DNA from: Arsenophonus sp031446105
GTDB lineage: Bacteria > Pseudomonadota > Gammaproteobacteria > Enterobacterales > Enterobacteriaceae
NCBI GenBank assembly: GCA_031446105.1
Contig: CP132907.1
Coordinates: forward strand, 186,001-250,000
Length of the DNA stretch: 64,000 nucleotides
Reading direction: 5' to 3'
Positions 56,146 through 64,000 of this stretch are shown here, in pieces (positions within the stretch are counted from its first letter, which is position 1; every line of letters starts with the position of its first letter). Below the pieces are notes generated by a model. It was not told the DNA's origin. It searched no databases and was given only the letters and a program-made list of their open reading frames with translations. The translations under genes and the position numbers were made by a program.

Positions 56146-56835
56146 ATGAAATCTGCTAATTTAGTACTTATAAGACATGGTGAAAGCATATGGAATAAAG
56201 AAAATAAATTTACTGGTTGGGCTGATGTTGAGTTATCTTATAAAGGTTATAAAGAAGCAAAAAAAGTAGGTCAATTTTTAAAAAAAAAAGGTTTTATTTT
56301 TGATTATGCATACACATCAGTTTTAAAACGTGCTATTCATACATTATGGGAGATTTTAAATCAAATAGATCAATACTGGATCCCGATTGAAAAAAAATGG
56401 TTTTTAAATGAACGTCATTATGGTGCATTAGAAGGATTAAATAAAGAAGAAACCGCTAAGAAATATGGTGATGAGCAAGTAAAATTATGGCGTAGAAGTT
56501 TTAATGTAGCACCACCAAAATTAACAAAAATTGATCCACGTTATCCGGGAAATGATCCTCGTTATGTACATTTAAATGAATTGCAAATACCTGTTTCTGA
56601 AAGTTTAGCTAATACAGAAAAACGTGTAATTCCATATTGGGAAAATATCATTAAAAAAAGAATAAAAAATGGTGAAAAAATAATTATTGTTGCGCATGGT
56701 AATTCATTACGTGCATTAATAAAACATTTAAATAATATGACTGAAGATGAGATTATTAAATTTGATATTTCAAATGCTGTTCCTATTTTTTATAAAATTA
56801 ATACAAATATAATTTCTGATAAATATTTTTTATGA
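56146..56835 (+). CDS. gpmA: 2,3-bisphosphoglycerate-dependent phosphoglycerate mutase
   Basis: Glycolytic enzyme interconverting 3- and 2-phosphoglycerate. 229 aa versus 250 in E. coli. Phospho-His11 in LIRHGES, KFTGWADVELS, YTSVLKRAIHT, LNERHYGALEGLNK, WRRSFN, and the second catalytic His in VAHGNSLRALIKHL are intact. The protein stops at SDKYFL, just where E. coli reads KRYYLGNADEIAA, so the 20-residue C-terminal tail that closes over the active site is lost through a TGA in place of the Gly codon. Probably active, perhaps with altered catalysis. Next to pnuC as in enterics. Confidence 0.94.
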   Translation: MKSANLVLIRHGESIWNKENKFTGWADVELSYKGYKEAKKVGQFLKKKGFIFDYAYTSVLKRAIHTLWEILNQIDQYWIPIEKKWFLNERHYGALEGLNKEETAKKYGDEQVKLWRRSFNVAPPKLTKIDPRYPGNDPRYVHLNELQIPVSESLANTEKRVIPYWENIIKKRIKNGEKIIIVAHGNSLRALIKHLNNMTEDEIIKFDISNAVPIFYKINTNIISDKYFL

Positions 56836-57018
56836 TATTTTTCATTTATTAAGAATATATAAACAGAATTTATTTAAGTATCTATTTAAATAAATTCTAT
56901 CATGATATTTAAATAAATATTTTCAATTAAAAAAATATAATTCAAAAAAAACATGTAATTAATATATTTCATTTTAATTAATCTGAATTAGTATATTCTA
57001 TTATAATAAAAATTTATT

Positions 57019-57756
57019 TTAAAATTTGCTTCTTTTTTGAAAAATAACATTTTTTAAAGCCAATTGACGCCAATAATAAAAACCGTAAATTGAAAGCACA
57101 AGTAATATTAAATATTCTAATGTAATAGCTAACATATCTTGAAAATAAAAAAGAAAGATGCTAAGAATATTAATGATAATCCATAACAACCAATTTTCAA
57201 CATATTTACGTGTCATTAATATCATAGCAATAATTGATAAAATTGTAATTATTGAATCTAAAAAAGGAAATTTATCAGGTTTTATTTGTATTGGTTTTAA
57301 AAAAATATCAAATAAGTATAATATTTTTATGGTAAGATTTGATAGAAAAATAAATGTTTTATCAATATTAAATCTTAATAATATAGTTGTTATAATTGTA
57401 ATTAGTAATACTAATATTTTTTTATTAAAAGACATCCATCGAATTTTTAAATTCTTTTTTTTGTCAACAGTACTTACTTTGCTCCAAGCATACCATCCAT
57501 ATATATTTGTTATAAAAAAGAAAATGTGTAATAGTAAGCTAGCATATAATTGAATTTGAAAAAAAATAACAGCAAAACATGTGACATTTATTAATCCAAA
57601 AAAATAATTTATATTTTTTTCTTTGCTTGCAAGCCAAACACACAAAAATCCGCTTATTGTCCCTAAAGCTTCAATATAAGATAAATTATAATTTTTATTT
57701 GCAATCAAAATACTAAGCATAGTATTACTAGTATTTAAAAAATCTATTCCAAACAT
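57019..57756 (-). CDS. pnuC: Nicotinamide mononucleotide/riboside transporter PnuC
   Basis: Inner-membrane facilitator importing nicotinamide riboside (formerly described for NMN). 245 aa (E. coli 239). Seven or so helices. Conserved: LSYIEALGTISGFLCVWLASKEK, YFFGLINVTCFAVIFFQIQLYASLLLH, NIYGWYAWSK (the WxxW ligand motif region), KFPFLDSIITILSIIAMILMTRKYVENWLLW. Gives a salvage entry for NAD alongside NadE and NadK. In E. coli pnuC also lies close to gpmA, with lysine tRNA genes nearby, as here. Confidence 0.95.
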   Translation of the reverse strand: MFGIDFLNTSNTMLSILIANKNYNLSYIEALGTISGFLCVWLASKEKNINYFFGLINVTCFAVIFFQIQLYASLLLHIFFFITNIYGWYAWSKVSTVDKKKNLKIRWMSFNKKILVLLITIITTILLRFNIDKTFIFLSNLTIKILYLFDIFLKPIQIKPDKFPFLDSIITILSIIAMILMTRKYVENWLLWIIINILSIFLFYFQDMLAITLEYLILLVLSIYGFYYWRQLALKNVIFQKRSKF

Positions 57757-58000
57757 ATTTATATAAATGATTATTTTTTAATTTAATCCTTTTGATAAAA
57801 ATGTATTTTTTATTTTAAAAAATAAAGCATAATTTTAAAATTTAGATATATAAATAATAAAAAATTTTATGCGTATATAATAATACTTATCAAAAATATT
57901 GTTTTAAAACCATTTTTTGTGTATTATAAGAAATTTTTAAAATTTATATGCATTTTTTTATTTAAAAATATTAATTTTTTTAAAAATATTTTTTATATCA

Positions 58001-58073
58001 TGGGTCGTACAGGATTCGAACCTGTGACCAATTGATTAAAAGTCAACTGCTCTACCGACTGAGCTAACGACCC
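58001..58073 (-). tRNA. tRNA-Lys (anticodon UUU), CCA not encoded
   Basis: Reads GGGTCGTTAGCTCAGTCGG on the minus strand, nearly identical to E. coli tRNA-Lys. Anticodon loop CTTTTAA with TTT, T-arm ACAGG-TTCGAAT-CCTGT, acceptor closing ACGACCC plus discriminator A at 58001. The next bases are TGA, not CCA, so the 3' end must be completed by tRNA nucleotidyltransferase. U34 of this tRNA is the target of the TusE/MnmA sulfur relay. Confidence 0.96.
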
Positions 58074-59342
58074 CCCTATATATGAGTTCTCTAAATTTTA
58101 GATTATGCATTTTTTAATGTTTACATAATAATATTTTTTTTTATTATTTGCAAGATGGATAATTAATAATTTTTTATTTATAAAAAAATACTATGCGTTA
58201 TATAAAATTACTATTTTTTATAGTAAAGATTTAATTTAAATTATATCTACTAAAATAAAAAAATAATTTTTTTTACATTAAAGATATCTTTGTAATTAAT
58301 AATCAAGATTATATTAAATCATCCAATTTTTTTATATATTTTATTTAAGATAATAAATATATATAATATTATTAAATTATAAAAATACTTTTTGATATTA
58401 TTTTTGTTCTATATAAATTTGATTTTAATTAAATAATATTAACTTTATAAATAATTTAATAATTATGCAAAAATATTATTTTTTATTTTTTTAAAAGATT
58501 TATTGTATAGAATAAATATATTATTTTTTAATTTAGGTATTATGATAAGTATTTTTATTATTAATATTTTAATTTATATTTTATTTTTAAATATTTATAA
58601 AATATTTTTAGTTTTATAATTTTATACTTTATTTTTTAATTTAAAAATAAATTTTTTATTTTGACATATAAATTTAAAATAAATTATAAAAAATTTTTTT
58701 AAAAATAAATAAATTGCTTTATTTAAAATTAATTTTTTTTAATTGATTAAAAATCATAATCAATATTTATATTTTAAAAATAATAAATATTATAATGTAA
58801 TTTTTAATTAATTAATAAATTTTTAAAAATATATTTTTTATGTTATATAAAAATTTTTTAATAAAAAATATATAATATGCTTAATTATTATAATGAATAA
58901 TTTATTTGTATTGTATATTTTATAATAAAAAATAAATAATATTTTTAAAAATAAAAAATAGATCGCAATAACATTAATATTGTGATTATTATTAATAATT
59001 TTAATAAAAATATTTTTACGTTATAATTTTTTATAATTTTCTTTAATATTATTAATTTTATATTAAAGTTATAAAAAATAGTATTATTAAAAATAATAAA
59101 CATTATATATTTAATAATAAATTATTTTTAGTTTTAAAATATAATCTTTATTATTTTAAAAATAGCAATTTTATTTACAGTATTTAATTTTCTCAATATT
59201 TTATATTATGAAATTTTTAAAAAACAAACATCAAAATTTATAAAATGAGTTTTTTCATAAAATATCTGATTAAATTTTTTTTATTCTGCAACTATATTCT
59301 ATGATCTAGTTGTATTTTTTTTAAAAAAAGGTTATATATAAT
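58074..59342. other. Long divergent spacer tRNA-Lys/fabA
   Basis: About 1.27 kb of A/T-rich DNA. In E. coli the ATPase/protease gene ycbZ lies upstream of fabA, but no fragment could be read. It holds promoters for both neighbours. Confidence 0.5.
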
Positions 59343-59861
59343 ATGATTCATAAAAAAAGTTCTTATAATAAAGAAGATTTAAATGCTTCTAGCAGAGGCG
59401 AATTATTTGATGGATATGGACCACAATTACCTTCTGGTAACATGTTAATGATGGATCGTATTGTAAAAATGACAGAAAAAGATGGATATTTTAGTAAAGG
59501 TTATATTGAAGCTGAACTAGATATCCATCCAAATTTATGGTTTTTTGATTGTCATTTTATAAATGATCCAGTTATGCCAGGTTGTTTAGGACTTGATGCA
59601 ATGTGGCAACTTATTGGCTTTTATTTAGGATGGTTAGGTGGAAAAGGTAAAGGTCGCGCGTTAGGTGTAGGTGAGGTAAAATTTACTGGTCAAATTTTAC
59701 CTACTGCACAAAAAGTTACTTATTGCATACATTTAAAACGTATTATTAAAAGAAAATTAATGATGGGAGTAGCTGATGGTGAAGTATTAGTGGATATTAA
59801 ACGTATTTATACGGCGGAAGATTTAAAAGTGGGTTTGTTTCAAGATATAAAGAAATTTTAA
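59343..59861 (+). CDS. fabA: 3-hydroxydecanoyl-ACP dehydratase/isomerase FabA
   Basis: Introduces the cis double bond in type II fatty-acid synthesis, the source of unsaturated fatty acids. 172 aa as in E. coli. The catalytic His71 (FFDCHFINDPVMPG) and Asp85 (CLGLDAMWQL) are present, as are GELFDGYGPQLP, ALGVGEVKFTGQ and VLVDIKRIYTAEDLKVG. An AGG stands just upstream. The neighbouring uup remnant fits the enteric fabA-rmf-pqi-uup order. Confidence 0.96.
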   Translation: MIHKKSSYNKEDLNASSRGELFDGYGPQLPSGNMLMMDRIVKMTEKDGYFSKGYIEAELDIHPNLWFFDCHFINDPVMPGCLGLDAMWQLIGFYLGWLGGKGKGRALGVGEVKFTGQILPTAQKVTYCIHLKRIIKRKLMMGVADGEVLVDIKRIYTAEDLKVGLFQDIKKF

Positions 59862-60129
59862 AAAAAATTTGTTAAATAATTATTATTTTTAATTTTCAAT
59901 AAATATATTATTTTTTATATAAAAATTCATTTTATAATACAAGCTAAGATGAATAAAATTTTTCCTAAACAAATAATTTATTTTAAAATTTTTAATTTTT
60001 ACCAACATTTAAATATTTTTTCTATTTCATTTTCTTTTTCTGATAATATTTTTTAATATTAGTTTTTTTATAATCTAAGTTTTATTAAAAAATTAGTCAA
60101 AATTAATTTAATTTGTAATGTTTTTGTTT

Positions 60130-61380
60130 TATTTTTTAACTTTTATAATTAAATAGGTAATATTTCAAATGCTTTTAATACATGATAATTTATTTTTTTC
60201 TTTTTTATATTGATTATTATCTTTTTCTTTTAAAAAAATATTTATATAAAAAATAGAATTAGATAAATCATTATTTTTAATTTTTTAATCATCTTTATAC
60301 ATATTATCTGCATAACTTTTTATATTACTGTTTTTTTAAATATCTAAAATTTTGTCACTATATTTTTAATAAATTTACGATTATGATTTACTATTAATGC
60401 ACTTCCTTTTTAATGATAAATTATTTTTTTCTCATAATTCTAATGTTTTAATATCTAAATTATTATTCGGTTTATCAAAAATTAATACATTATTAAATCT
60501 TAAAAATAAACGTGCTAATATTAATCTATTTTTTTTCTATTGGTAACATACTTACTGATATTTCAATTTTTTTGAATAAAATAAAAAAATTTTTAGATAT
60601 TGAATAATATTACAAGATTTTTTCATTAATTATTATTTTTTACCATTAGATAAATTTTCAATGAAAGTTTTTTTTAAAATCTAACTCTAGTTTATTTTAA
60701 TCTAAATAAGTAATTTTAAGTTGTTTTCCATAATAAATATTTTCACTTTTTATTTGAAGTTTTTTTTAGTATTAATTTTAATAATGTTGTTTTTTTAGAA
60801 CCTTTAGGTTTTATTAAAACTATTTTATCTACTTTTTTACTTGTATAGTAAAATTATTAATAAATACAGTATAATTAATATTTTTTAAATCAAAAATTAA
60901 TTTAATAGAATTACTTATGTCCTTGATGTTGATTTTTTTTTATTATTTTTAATTTTTTATCAAAAATAGCATTGTGTTGTATTTTTAGTTGTATTTCTTT
61001 TTTCTTATTTTCTAGAAAAGAGATCATAATCTCTAGGTCAAGAAAATAATTTTTCACGATCAATGTTAACAATACGTTTTGCTATATTTTTAATAAGAGA
61101 GTTCTTATGAGAAATCAAAAACGATACTACCTTTAATTTTTTTAAAAAATTTTCTAAGCAAAATATAGTTTTAATATAAAAAATAATTTATAGATTTATT
61201 AAGAAAATAAATGTTTGCTTGACGATTTAAATACATGCTAAATCTTTTTTCTTTAATAATCCACACCTGATAAAACAGATAATTAAGTGTAGAATAAGAG
61301 ATTTAATTGTTGAATGATATTTTTAATTTTTATTTTTTTTAAATTCATATTTTATTTTATTTTTATGCAATACCAATTTT
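60130..61380 (-). pseudogene. uup: Decayed uup (ABC-F ATPase)
   Basis: Reading the minus strand gives colinear Uup fragments. 61321-61265: NIIQQLNL...LSVLSG, against NEVLAQLGL...LSSLSG. 61118-61038: FLISHKNSLIKNIAKRIV, then NIDREKLFS*, against FISHDRSFIRNMATRIV and DLDRGKLVTY. About 60822-60778: DKIVLIKPKGSKKTTLLKL, a damaged second Walker A (GPNGCGKTT). 60720-60660: ITYLD*NKLELD. About 60530-60450: RLILARLFLR, NNVLIFDKPNNNLD, then IKTLEL*, against NLLILDEPTNDLD. 60400-60371: ALIVNHNRKF, the H-loop, then KF*IF for ECWIF. The C-terminal coiled coil trails to about 60135. Many stops and frame changes; the N-terminal 150 codons are mostly gone. Confidence 0.87.
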
Positions 61381-61565
61381 TAATTTATATATTAATTATT
61401 TTATGATATATTATTTATTATTCTAATGTTTATTTAATAAATATTTTTTACTTCTCATTCAAAAGAATAAATATTTTTTCTTTTTTTTAAAACTTTTCAT
61501 ATAAATACAATTTTTTTTATTATAAATTTTTTTATTATTTTATATCAAAGTAAAAATTTTATAAA

Positions 61566-62069
61566 TTATGCATGCACTTTATCGGAAATTTTTTTTAGTT
61601 CTCTATCAAATAAAAATAATGATTTACCATCTTCGCCAAATAAATCAAATTTATCTAAAACAGATTTAAATAATTTTTCTTCTTCATGTTGTTCAGCCAC
61701 ATACCACTGTAAAAATTGAAATGTTGAAAAATCTTTAATTTTAAATGAAAAATCGACAAGAATGTTAATTTCATTTGTAACTTTTTTTTCATGTTCATAA
61801 ATTTTTTCAAAAACATCTTTCAGTGAAAAAAAAGTTTTATCTGGAGCAGTAATATGACCTAAAATTGGCATTTCTCCTGTATCATTAAGATAATTAAATA
61901 ATCTTTCCATATGCAACATTTCTTCTCGAGAATGTTCTCTTAAAAAAATCGCAGCTCCTTCAAAACCTTTATAATTACACCATGCGCTCATTTGTAAATA
62001 AAAATTTGCTGAAGAAAATTCTAAATTTAATTGTTCATTTAATTTTTTTGTCATTGCTTTTTGTAACAT
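61566..62069 (-). CDS. ftnA: Bacterial non-haem ferritin FtnA
   Basis: 24-mer iron store with a di-iron ferroxidase site. 167 aa (E. coli 165). Ligands seen: Glu in LNLEFSSANFYLQMSAWC, the EEMLHMERLFNYL Glu-x-x-His pair, Glu in EKIYEHEKKVTNEI, and the QWYVAEQHEEEKLF helix. An AGGAA precedes the ATG. Iron storage together with AhpC suggests handling of iron and peroxide from blood; inference from context. Confidence 0.95.
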   Translation of the reverse strand: MLQKAMTKKLNEQLNLEFSSANFYLQMSAWCNYKGFEGAAIFLREHSREEMLHMERLFNYLNDTGEMPILGHITAPDKTFFSLKDVFEKIYEHEKKVTNEINILVDFSFKIKDFSTFQFLQWYVAEQHEEEKLFKSVLDKFDLFGEDGKSLFLFDRELKKISDKVHA

Positions 62070-62538
62070 TATATAATTCCTTTTTTTATTGCTAAATATT
62101 TTTTAAATAATAAAAAAATTATGTATAATTTTTAGTAATTTTATTTATTTTAATTTATTATTTAATATTAATTTTATAAGTTTTTAGTTAATATCTAAAA
62201 AAATACAAATCTGTTTTGCATATTTATAATATTTTTTTTAAAAATTTAATTTTTATTATAAAAAATATTTTTTATTTTTTTTAAAAGAACAATTATCTTA
62301 TTAAAAATAATAGATATTATATAATTTTTTTAATTTCTATATAACATTAATTTTTTATTAAAATATTAAATTTAAAAAATCACTAAATTATCACAATAAT
62401 AAATTAATAATTATTTTATATCATATGTTTATTTTAATGATACTATTATTACACAATTTTTATTATAAAATTTTATTATTTTATTATAACATAATTATAA
62501 TATATCAATTTTAGTTATTATTTAAAAACTATATAATT
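62070..62538. other. Divergent spacer ftnA/pabB
   Basis: About 470 A/T-rich bases with promoters for both neighbours. No remnant, RNA or clear operator recognised; no convincing Fur box was identified by eye. Confidence 0.5.
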
Positions 62539-63885
62539 ATGAAAACTATAGAATTACCTTATTCATCAAATGTTACTGTAAATTATTTTAGTACTCTTGC
62601 TCATCAACCATGGGCCATGTTATTGCATTCTGGAAATGCTATTCATTCAAATAATCGTTTTGATATTGTAGTAGCTGATCCTATTATTACACTGGAGACA
62701 AAAGAAAATATTACTAAAATTAAGCGAAAAAATACTTTTTTTTCAAAAATAGATCCTTTTAGATTATTAAAAAATGAAATAAAAAAATTAAATATTATTA
62801 ATAGCATTAATAGTGATCTTCCATTTCAAGGAGGTGCTATAGGAATATGGAGTTATGATTTATGTAGAAGTATAGAAATTTTGCCAAAAAAAGCTAAAAA
62901 TGAATTAAATTTTCCTGAAATGGCCATAGGAATTTATTTATGGGCTTTGATTATAGATCATCATAAAAAAAAAGTAACATTACTTAGTCATAGAAATATT
63001 ACAAAACGATTATTTTGGTTACAAAAACAATCTAAAATAGCAATAAAACCATTTTATATGTATGAAAAATGGAAAAGTAACATGTCAAAAAAGCAATATA
63101 AAGAGAAAATAGATCAAATTCATAAATATTTACTTGATGGAGAATGTTATCAAATTAATTTAGCACAACGTTTTAAAGGAAAATATTTTGGCAGTGAATG
63201 GGAAGCATTTCTTAAACTTAATCAAAAAAATATGGCACCTTTTTCAGCATTTATTCGTTTAAAAAAAAATTGTATACTTAGTGTATCTCCAGAACGGTTT
63301 CTTTCTCTTAAAAATAATCTGATTCAAAGTCGTCCAATTAAAGGTACATTGCCTAGATTATATAATAATAAAAAAGATAAAAAACAAATAACACGACTAC
63401 AATCTTCTGTAAAAGATCGTGCTGAAAATGTTATGATTGTTGACTTACTACGTAATGATATTGGTAAAATAGCAATACCGGGTACAGTAAAGGTATCTGA
63501 ACTTTTTATTGTTGAATCCTTTCCTGCTATTCATCATTTAGTTAGCACAATCAATGCAAAATTATCTTTAAATTATCATGCAACTGATCTTTTAAAAGCT
63601 TGCTTTCCCGGAGGTTCGGTTACTGGGACACCCAAAATACGTGCAATGGAAATTATTGATTATCTTGAGCCTCATCGTCGTCATAGCTATTGCGGAGCAA
63701 TAGGTTATATTAGTTTTTGTGGTACCATGGATACTAATATTAGTATACGCACTTTATTAACTGAAAATCAATATCTTTATTGTTGGGGTGGTGGAGGTAT
63801 TGTTGCCGATAGTATTGCTGAAAAAGAATATCAAGAAATTTTTTATAAATTAAAATATATTTTACCTGTATTAGAGAATAAATAA
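62539..63885 (+). CDS. pabB: Aminodeoxychorismate synthase component I
   Basis: Converts chorismate plus ammonia (from PabA) into 4-amino-4-deoxychorismate, the precursor of p-aminobenzoate and folate. 448 aa (E. coli 453). The N-terminal domain has LAHQPWAMLLHSG, RFDIVVADP and FQGGAIGIWSYDL. The catalytic chorismate-binding half has QINLAQRF, SPERF, RPIKGTLPR with the PabB-typical Lys, KDRAENVMIVDLLRND, FPGGSVTGTPKIRAMEII and AGGGIVADS-like GGGGIVADS. The PIKG motif separates it from TrpE. Retention indicates folate synthesis, useful to a host feeding on vitamin-poor blood. Confidence 0.96.
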   Translation: MKTIELPYSSNVTVNYFSTLAHQPWAMLLHSGNAIHSNNRFDIVVADPIITLETKENITKIKRKNTFFSKIDPFRLLKNEIKKLNIINSINSDLPFQGGAIGIWSYDLCRSIEILPKKAKNELNFPEMAIGIYLWALIIDHHKKKVTLLSHRNITKRLFWLQKQSKIAIKPFYMYEKWKSNMSKKQYKEKIDQIHKYLLDGECYQINLAQRFKGKYFGSEWEAFLKLNQKNMAPFSAFIRLKKNCILSVSPERFLSLKNNLIQSRPIKGTLPRLYNNKKDKKQITRLQSSVKDRAENVMIVDLLRNDIGKIAIPGTVKVSELFIVESFPAIHHLVSTINAKLSLNYHATDLLKACFPGGSVTGTPKIRAMEIIDYLEPHRRHSYCGAIGYISFCGTMDTNISIRTLLTENQYLYCWGGGGIVADSIAEKEYQEIFYKLKYILPVLENK

Positions 63886-64000
63886 AATTATTATTTTTTT
63901 ATATTCAAAACATTTTTTTTATAAAATAGTATGAATGTATAATACTAATTATATCATAGTAAATATGCATTAAAATATTTTTTTATAAATAATATTTTTA

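Noticed and set aside
1..64000. CRISPR arrays, insertion sequences, phage genes or integrative elements
   Set aside because: No regularly spaced repeats, no transposase or integrase frames and no terminal inverted repeats were seen; repeated A/T runs are compositional.

Overview
This window looks like part of the chromosome of an obligate, heritable insect endosymbiont from the Gammaproteobacteria (Enterobacterales). It is extremely A+T rich, and the spacers are almost pure A/T. It has no insertion sequences, phage genes, CRISPR array or accessory island. Nearly every gene has a direct Escherichia coli counterpart, and blocks of E. coli gene order survive with many members missing. The H-NS, CspC, HspQ, TusE and SdaC sequences and the two-domain NadE fit the Proteus/Providencia/Arsenophonus side of the order. 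My best guess is an Arsenophonus-type symbiont of a blood-feeding fly, but that placement is inference from memory of these families.

Layout: 1-2475 pnp (3' end) and deaD. 3115-10487 lptG-lptF divergent from pepA, then valS. 11035-13454 hspQ, tusE, tRNA-Ser, tRNA-Asn, cspC. 13691-17787 the tmRNA/smpB/ratA/bamE/nadK/grpE block, then a frameshifted ung. 19678-26943 lepA-lepB-rnc-era (frameshifted)-pdxJ-acpS-yfhL-tadA. 28025-33774 nadE, glyA, suhB, iscS. 33896-36726 sppA, xthA. 38001-43977 galU, hns, ychE, cls, yciC. 44195-50418 ahpC, lolA, ftsK, trxB, infA. 50850-52229 a gene ghost of artP and artI. 52800-57756 grxA, ybjG, sdaC, gpmA, pnuC. tRNA-Lys at 58001-58073. 59343-63885 fabA, a uup ghost, ftnA, pabB.

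The genes serve translation and RNA decay (valS, infA, lepA, rnc, deaD, pnp, tadA, tusE, tmRNA/SmpB), a still-maintained outer membrane (LptFG, LolA, BamE, LepB, SppA, YbjG, Cls, FabA, GalU), redox and iron handling (AhpC, TrxB, GrxA, FtnA, YfhL), and cofactor supply (pdxJ for B6; nadE, nadK and pnuC for NAD; glyA and pabB for folate and one-carbon units). The cofactor set is what a blood-feeding host would need.

No new multi-gene system is visible. The interesting signal is molecular decay and repurposing. Two genes (era, ung) are interrupted exactly at A10 tracts and could be rescued by polymerase slippage. SuhB has lost its metal ligands but kept its frame. IscS lacks its C-terminal tail and its isc operon partners. 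ValRS has a damaged editing site. FtsK lacks its gamma domain. Two long 'empty' spacers are readable pseudogenes (artP-artI, uup). Sigma-32-type promoters survive in front of grpE and hspQ.
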